DNA of 10,174 nt from Planctomycetota bacterium (GTDB lineage Bacteria > Planctomycetota > Phycisphaerae > Sedimentisphaerales > Anaerobacaceae): contig JADFHU010000136.1 in assembly GCA_022567055.1 (NCBI GenBank), positions 1 through 10,174 of the forward strand, written 5' to 3'. This document shows positions 6,135-10,174 of the stretch, one piece after another (the stretch's first letter is position 1; each line of letters begins with the position of its first letter). The notes under the pieces were generated by a model that saw only the letters and a program-made list of their open reading frames with translations, was not told the DNA's origin and did not search any database. Both the position numbers and the translations under genes were made by a program.

Positions 6135-7520
6135 TCAAAGCTTCTGAATCGTGAGGCCCGTAAACATCTTGGGATAAAAGTAGGTTGATTTTTGCGGCAT
6201 GCGTTCACCGGCATCGGTGACGGCGATGAGCTGCTCCATCCGGACAGGATTGGTGAAAAAGGCCGCCTGCTGCTGTCCCTGGTCCACTCGATCAATCGAC
6301 TCATCGATGGCACTGGGGGTGTCTTTCACATAGGTGACGTATCTACCCTGGGCCAGCTTTTCGCCATCAATGCCCAGAGATCGTTCGAGAATGAGTTTGT
6401 GCAGGATCGAGACATCCAGTTGACACCAGGCATCGCTGTGCTCTGCCGCCACCGCTTTCATCGAACGACGATCCGTCAGGGTGGCCGCGTAGAACGATCC
6501 CTTTCCGGTGTAGATGCCGAAGGTGCTCTGGCCTTGGTCGAACCGGCTCTTCATCTCCGCCAACATCGCCTGCAGGGCCTTCTGCTTGCCATCGGGGTCC
6601 TGAAAGGTCCAATCGGTCAGGGAAAAATCGGTCGCCAGCGAAGCGAGCAGGCTGCCGGTGTCGAATGCCTCGACATTGTCCACCAAGCGGTGTGTGGCCA
6701 GGATCACCAAACCCTCTTGGCAGGTGTTGGCGAAGGCTGCCATCTGGTATTGGGCCGCGGGGGTGTTCAACTCTTTGGCAAACTGGATGCCCGTCGTGTA
6801 ACGGTGATGCCCGTCGGCGATGATGCAACTCTTGTCCGCCATCATGCTGACGATCGCCGCCTGATCGGTCTGGGAAGCGATGGCATAGAGACGATGCCGG
6901 ACGTCCTGGAGATCGGTAAAGTCAACGAGGGGATCCGTCGCCATCGCCTTCTCGATCGTCTTTTCCGCGATGCCCTGCTCGTCGCGATAGAGCATGTAGA
7001 CCAGGCCGAAACGTCCTTTGGTGGCTCGCTTGAGATTGAGCCTGTCCTGCATGGGTTTCTTCAGGATCTCTTCGTGTGGCTTGACCGTCTTGCCAAACGC
7101 TTCGATTTTACTCAGGGCGATGAAGCTCAATCGAGTAGAGTGCGTCCCTGCCAACTCAAAGTCCTGGACGTACCCATAGATGGCCTCCTCCTGGTCTTGT
7201 TTTAGGGCCCCTGACTCGATCCAGCTGGCCAGGGCCGTCGCCGCGCGGGTGTACTGGTTGTTCGAATCATCATCGTTCGCTTGGGTCTTGCCCTTGATCA
7301 CCCGGACAATGTTGTATTCGTTCCTCTGGTAGAGCGTCTCCTGTAGCTCCGGGCTGATGACATCGTAGGGCGGGGCAATGCAGTCTCCACTGTTGCCCAC
7401 CACGTCGGGAGCAAATCGGTACGCCTTAAAAGGTCTTATTTCCACTGTTAAGTCTTGTCGCCCAGATGCACGCAGCGCAGATTGAGGCGAGACCGCTTTC
7501 AGTCCTCTGTCGAGGCCCAT
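6135..7520 (-). CDS. DUF1015 (COG4198) family protein, serine-metabolism associated
   Basis: The protein matches DUF1015 along its length (461 codons from the ATG at 7520). Visible are VEIRPFKAYRF (26-36), the signature CIAPPYDVIS (47-56), KPHEEILKKPMQDRLNLKRAT (about 147-167), IIADGHHRYTTG (233-244) and the closing KSTYFYPKMFTGL (444-456). The DGHHR box resembles the ParB/sulfiredoxin/SerK nucleotide-binding box, and from memory DUF1015 belongs to that superfamily. A phosphotransfer or serine-kinase-like role is therefore possible but not shown. In Bacteroidetes and clostridia the family often sits beside serC and serA; here only a class V aminotransferase follows. The start is uncertain. 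The first 25 residues look unlike the family, and GTG at 7445-7443 would begin exactly at VEIRPFK, but neither start has a good ribosome binding site. Confidence 0.88.
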   Translation of the reverse strand: MGLDRGLKAVSPQSALRASGRQDLTVEIRPFKAYRFAPDVVGNSGDCIAPPYDVISPELQETLYQRNEYNIVRVIKGKTQANDDDSNNQYTRAATALASWIESGALKQDQEEAIYGYVQDFELAGTHSTRLSFIALSKIEAFGKTVKPHEEILKKPMQDRLNLKRATKGRFGLVYMLYRDEQGIAEKTIEKAMATDPLVDFTDLQDVRHRLYAIASQTDQAAIVSMMADKSCIIADGHHRYTTGIQFAKELNTPAAQYQMAAFANTCQEGLVILATHRLVDNVEAFDTGSLLASLATDFSLTDWTFQDPDGKQKALQAMLAEMKSRFDQGQSTFGIYTGKGSFYAATLTDRRSMKAVAAEHSDAWCQLDVSILHKLILERSLGIDGEKLAQGRYVTYVKDTPSAIDESIDRVDQGQQQAAFFTNPVRMEQLIAVTDAGERMPQKSTYFYPKMFTGLTIQKL

Positions 7521-7562
7521 CCGAGGGGCTTGATCTTGCGGAGTCTAGAGTAGGTCACCGGA

Positions 7563-7895
7563 CTAGGCGAGCAATTGATCCAGCGCGCCGGCAATCTCCT
7601 GCTTACTGGTCAGTCCCACCCATTTCTTGTGGACCTGTCCGTCTTTGTTGAACAAGATGGTGGTCGGGATGGCACTGATGCCAAACTCCTGGGCGCTGTC
7701 TCGAGCTTCGTCAGTATTGATCTTACAGATCTTTGCCCGGTCGACATACTCGTCGGACAGTTCTACCACGATAGGGGCCAACATCTTGCAGGGACCGCAC
7801 CAGGGGGCCCAGAAGTCAACGAGCACAGGCATATCAGTGTTGTTGACCAGTTCGTCAAAAGATACATCTGTCAGCTCGATCACATTACCTGCCAT
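7563..7895 (-). CDS. trxA: Thioredoxin
   Basis: A 110-residue classical cytoplasmic thioredoxin that reduces protein disulfides and is recharged by thioredoxin reductase. The active site WCGPC is at 32-36, the buried aspartate is D27 (VDFWAPWCGPCK) and the cis-proline is P77 (SAIPT). The length is normal for the family. The frame stays open to 7967, but the ATG at 7895 is the right start: it has AAGGAA six bases upstream and begins the conserved domain directly, whereas the extra 24 codons have no thioredoxin similarity. It sits 108 bp after scpA and 42 bp before the DUF1015 start. A TATAAA at 7926-7931 on the minus strand could be a -10 element, but I see no matching -35. Confidence 0.95.
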   Translation of the reverse strand: MAGNVIELTDVSFDELVNNTDMPVLVDFWAPWCGPCKMLAPIVVELSDEYVDRAKICKINTDEARDSAQEFGISAIPTTILFNKDGQVHKKWVGLTSKQEIAGALDQLLA

Positions 7896-7901
7896 GGTTA
7901 T

Positions 7902-7907
7902 TTCCTT
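7902..7907 (-). promoter_or_regulatory. Shine-Dalgarno fixing the thioredoxin start
   Basis: On the minus strand AAGGAA stands six bases before the ATG at 7895. It decides for the 110-residue form over the longer open frame. Confidence 0.75.
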
Positions 7908-8003
7908 TGTTGAAAAGGCGATGGGTTTATATTGAGTTAGGGATCTTCGTCTCGCGGCCACAGGCACGAAAACACCACATTGTAAGGAGACGCGTCCCTG
8001 TTG

Positions 8004-8954
8004 TCAATCGTCGATTCTCGAATGCGAGGCATCCGGGGCGGACTCTGTTTGACCGAGTTCCTGAGAATCCTCGTTTTTCGCCCTCTTCGGGGACAGTTCG
8101 GCGATCGGTATGGGTTGTTGCTGGGACCGGTAGGGATCGTCGAGGGCCGCGTCCTGAGGCGATGCTGCGGATTCGTCCTCCACTGCGAGGATCACGCGGT
8201 TGACGGCCTGGGCCGCCGGTTCTGCGGTGAGGGCGGACAGAAACAGGTTGGCGCGGTCTTCAACCTGTTCGACGCTGACCAGCTTCCAACGGACCAGCTC
8301 CAGCAGGGCCAGGAATTGCCCCACCATGGCCATGCGATGGGGGCGGTGTTCCAGCAATCGACGAAAGGTCATGCCTCCCGCGGATTGCAGCCGATCCAGG
8401 ATCTCGATCTGATAGAGATCGATGGGCGTATCGTCTTTGATGTTTTGAATGTCCGCGAGCTGACCGGTGGCGCGACAGAGGGCATCGAAGGCATCGAGCA
8501 AGTCCCACACACTGACCTGCTCCAGGTCCACATCGTGCTCAGTCTGGCCGGCGTTTAAGCCGGCCATGATCGTTCCGGGCCGGTTGAATCGCTCGCCGTG
8601 TTCATCCGCCACGGCATTCAGCAGATTCGCCGCGTCTTTGAACTTTTTGTATTCCAGCAGTTGTCGCACCAATTCGGCGCGAGGATCCGTCTCTTCCTCT
8701 CCCGCGCTCTGATCGGATTCCACGCGGGGCAGCAACATGACGGACTTGATCTCCATCAGGGTCGCGGCCATGACCAGAAAGTCGCTGGCCAGATTCACAT
8801 CGAGCTGTTCCAGCATTTCGGTGTACCGAATGTACTGGTCTGTCACCTGGGCGATGGGGATGTCGTAGAGATCGACTTCGTCCTTACGGACCAAGTAGAG
8901 CAAGAGGTCCATCGGGCCTGCGAATATGTCCAAATCAACGCGGTACTGGGTCAC
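8004..8954 (-). CDS. scpA: ScpA, kleisin subunit of the SMC-ScpAB condensin
   Basis: ScpA bridges the two heads of an SMC dimer and, with ScpB, drives chromosome condensation and segregation. The N-terminus YRVDLDIFAGPMDLLLYLVRKDEVDLYDIPIAQVT is the kleisin signature, followed by the helical SMC-neck segment through IKSVMLLPR. The C-terminal winged helix that contacts the SMC head is seen in LDRLQSAGGMTFRRLLEHRPHRMAMVGQFLALLELVRWKLV. A tail of about 70 residues, rich in acidic residues, Ser, Pro and Gln, follows and makes the 316-residue protein longer than the usual 240-280. The start is GTG at 8954, with AAAGGGG six bases upstream. The open frame runs back to 9248, but that part overlaps trpS and is not ScpA-like. 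It overlaps trpS by 20 bp, so coupling is likely. No scpB is in the window. Confidence 0.92.
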   Translation of the reverse strand: MTQYRVDLDIFAGPMDLLLYLVRKDEVDLYDIPIAQVTDQYIRYTEMLEQLDVNLASDFLVMAATLMEIKSVMLLPRVESDQSAGEEETDPRAELVRQLLEYKKFKDAANLLNAVADEHGERFNRPGTIMAGLNAGQTEHDVDLEQVSVWDLLDAFDALCRATGQLADIQNIKDDTPIDLYQIEILDRLQSAGGMTFRRLLEHRPHRMAMVGQFLALLELVRWKLVSVEQVEDRANLFLSALTAEPAAQAVNRVILAVEDESAASPQDAALDDPYRSQQQPIPIAELSPKRAKNEDSQELGQTESAPDASHSRIDD

Positions 8955-9939
8955 TCGATACCCCTTTGGCGGGTGAGGCGACCAGGCCGACGGCGCCTCG
9001 AGCACGGTTAAGAGTTTCGGCTGCAACCGTCCTGGCTCGATCCGCTCCGTCTCGGAGACAGTCACGTACGTAGTCCAGGTTCTCCGCCAGGTCAGCTCTT
9101 TTCTGACGATAGGGTTCGAAATAGTCCAGTACCAGTTCGGCCAGGCGCTTCTTGCTTTCCCCGTAGCCCATGCCGCCGCGACGGTAGCGGGTCTCCCACT
9201 GAGCCAGTTCTGCCGCGTCGGCGAAGAGCTTGAGGAGGGCAAAGACATTGCAGCGGGTAGGATCCTTGGGATCCTCGACTGGTGTGGAATCCGTGACCAT
9301 CCGCATGATCTTCTTCTTGCAGGTCTTCTCGGACTCGAATATTTCGATGGTGTTGTCGTAGCTCTTGCTCATCTTGCGGCCGTCCAGGCCCGGGACGACG
9401 GCGACGGAGTCCAGAATGCGACCCTCCGGCAGGACAAAGGTCTCGCCGTAGGTGGTGTTGAATCGCGCGGTAATGTCACGTGTGACTTCGATGTGCTGCT
9501 TCTGGTCGGCCCCGACCGGGACAATGTCGGCGTTAAATGACAGGATGTCGGAGGCCTGCAAGACGGGATAGGCAAAGAGTCCATGGGTGGGACTGAGTCC
9601 CTGAGCCACTTTGTCCTTGAAACTGACGCAGCGCTGCAGCAGCCCCATGGGGGTCACACAGGACAAGAGCCAGGCAAGTTCTAAGACCTCCGGCACATCA
9701 GATTGGCGCCAAAAGACGGTTCTCTCGGTGTCCAGGCCCAGGGCAAGGTAGTCCAGGGCCACATCGATCGTGCGGTTTTCAAGCTCTAGAGGATCGGGAT
9801 TGCTGGTCAGGGCGTGGTAGTCGGCAATGAAGTAGAAGCCCTCATGCTCGGATTGCAGCTGGAGATGCTGCTGCATGGCGCCGAAGTAGTTGCCAATATG
9901 CAACCGGCCAGAAGGTTGAATGCCCGATAGAACTCTCAA
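8935..9939 (-). CDS. trpS: Tryptophanyl-tRNA synthetase
   Basis: A class Ic aminoacyl-tRNA synthetase that charges tRNA-Trp in the cytoplasm. The HIGH-type motif is HIGN (14-17, in SGRLHIGNYFGAM), the KMSKS loop is at 189-193 (GLDGRKMSKSYDN) and PVGADQKQHIEVTRDI (141-156) is the conserved dimer and amino-acid pocket region. Its 334 residues match the bacterial family. The start is TTG at 9939, giving MRVLSGIQPSGR as in other TrpS proteins, with GGAG six bases upstream (9946-9949). The frame is open to another TTG at 9960, which is less likely. The last 15 residues (after AVGL) extend into scpA. It is the first gene of the minus-strand cluster in view; the palindrome at 9991-10173 lies upstream. 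Confidence 0.95.
   Translation of the reverse strand: MRVLSGIQPSGRLHIGNYFGAMQQHLQLQSEHEGFYFIADYHALTSNPDPLELENRTIDVALDYLALGLDTERTVFWRQSDVPEVLELAWLLSCVTPMGLLQRCVSFKDKVAQGLSPTHGLFAYPVLQASDILSFNADIVPVGADQKQHIEVTRDITARFNTTYGETFVLPEGRILDSVAVVPGLDGRKMSKSYDNTIEIFESEKTCKKKIMRMVTDSTPVEDPKDPTRCNVFALLKLFADAAELAQWETRYRRGGMGYGESKKRLAELVLDYFEPYRQKRADLAENLDYVRDCLRDGADRARTVAAETLNRARGAVGLVASPAKGVSSDPVPR
8961..8967 (-). promoter_or_regulatory. Shine-Dalgarno fixing the scpA GTG start inside trpS
   Basis: AAAGGGG on the minus strand lies six bases before GTG 8954 and inside the last codons of trpS. This supports translational coupling between the two genes. Confidence 0.7.
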
Positions 9940-9945
9940 GTCAGT

Positions 9946-9949
9946 CTCC
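9946..9949 (-). promoter_or_regulatory. Shine-Dalgarno fixing the trpS TTG start
   Basis: GGAG on the minus strand (within CTGGAGAC) stands six bases before TTG 9939. It favours that codon over the TTG at 9960. Confidence 0.7.
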
Positions 9950-9990
9950 AGCAGGATCAAAAACCAGGGGATTTCCCAGATGGCACGTTA

Positions 9991-10173
9991 AGGGACCGTC
10001 AAGAAATAACTTCCGCATTCGAATGCCCAATTGCACCCCATCTTTGATCGCTTCTCAATCGCGACATCCGCGACGTAGACACAGCTACGCCTGTGGTGTC
10101 GCTCAATCGGGCGCGACCCAATATGGGGCACACTTGGACCTCAAATTGCACAACTTATTTCTTGACGATCCCT
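9991..10173. repeat. 183-bp imperfect palindrome (foldback element) upstream of trpS
   Basis: The stretch folds on itself around position 10082. The outer ends are near-exact reverse complements: from 9991 AGGGACCGTCAAGAAATAA, and read from 10173 on the other strand AGGGATCGTCAAGAAATAA (18 of 20 over the first 20 bases). Pairing continues inward at roughly two thirds identity by hand, including CCCCAT, TCGC and GCGACA/TGTCGC blocks. It ends in a central hairpin CGTAG (10074-10078) / CTACG (10085-10089) with a 6-nt loop. There is no coding content and no T-run typical of a terminator. The window ends one base later, so it may extend further. It fits a MITE-like or other dispersed palindromic repeat, or a large structured leader upstream of trpS. 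Confidence 0.8.
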
Positions 10174-10174
10174 A

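Noticed and set aside
6192..7205. 337-codon plus-strand open frame across the DUF1015 gene
   Set aside because: The minus strand encodes a complete, well-conserved DUF1015 protein; the plus frame shows no family features.
8955..9248. N-terminal extension of ScpA to 414 residues
   Set aside because: This part overlaps trpS in another frame, has a Ser/Trp/Arg-rich random look, and the kleisin domain begins right at GTG 8954, which has a good ribosome binding site.
9991..10173. Palindrome as a simple terminator or T-box leader of trpS
   Set aside because: It is far too long for a terminator, has no U-tract at the end, and I could not find T-box specifier or antiterminator motifs by eye.

Overview
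The window is ordinary-looking chromosomal DNA from a moderately GC-rich bacterium. The best guess is a PVC-group or neighbouring lineage (Planctomycetota, Verrucomicrobiota, Lentisphaerota, Hydrogenedentota). The guess rests on a sugar-type MFS permease followed by two Gfo/Idh/MocA oxidoreductases, one with a Tat leader, and on dispersed CGA-NNA hexamer repeats between genes. No marker in the window fixes the phylum.

Layout. Positions 2-1507 (+) hold the 3' part of an MFS permease whose N-terminus lies outside the window, ended by a clear intrinsic terminator (1542-1570). A promoter-like pair (1670-1698) precedes two tandem paralogous Gfo/Idh/MocA oxidoreductases (1809-3119 and 3192-4559, +). 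Only the first keeps a twin-arginine leader. A 100-bp inverted hexamer repeat (4571-4670) follows, then a promoter and a tRNA-Leu(CAG) gene (4772-4855). The tRNA runs head-on into the minus-strand cluster with only 12 bp between them.

The minus-strand cluster reads right to left: trpS (8935-9939), scpA (8004-8954, overlapping trpS by 20 bp), thioredoxin (7563-7895), a DUF1015/COG4198 protein (6135-7520) and a class V aminotransferase (4868-5959). A second hexamer inverted repeat lies between the last two genes, just downstream of the DUF1015 stop codon. Upstream of trpS, at the window edge, is a 183-bp imperfect palindrome (9991-10173) with no coding content.

How the genes may work together. 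The permease and the oxidoreductases look like a sugar or sugar-derivative uptake and oxidation module. The aminotransferase with DUF1015 resembles the serine-biosynthesis neighbourhoods in which DUF1015 is often found, although no serA is visible. trpS, scpA and thioredoxin are housekeeping genes for tRNA charging, chromosome condensation and redox. I saw no defence system, phage, transposase gene or CRISPR. The least explained content is non-coding: the two hexamer inverted repeats, each just after a stop codon, and the large palindrome before trpS.
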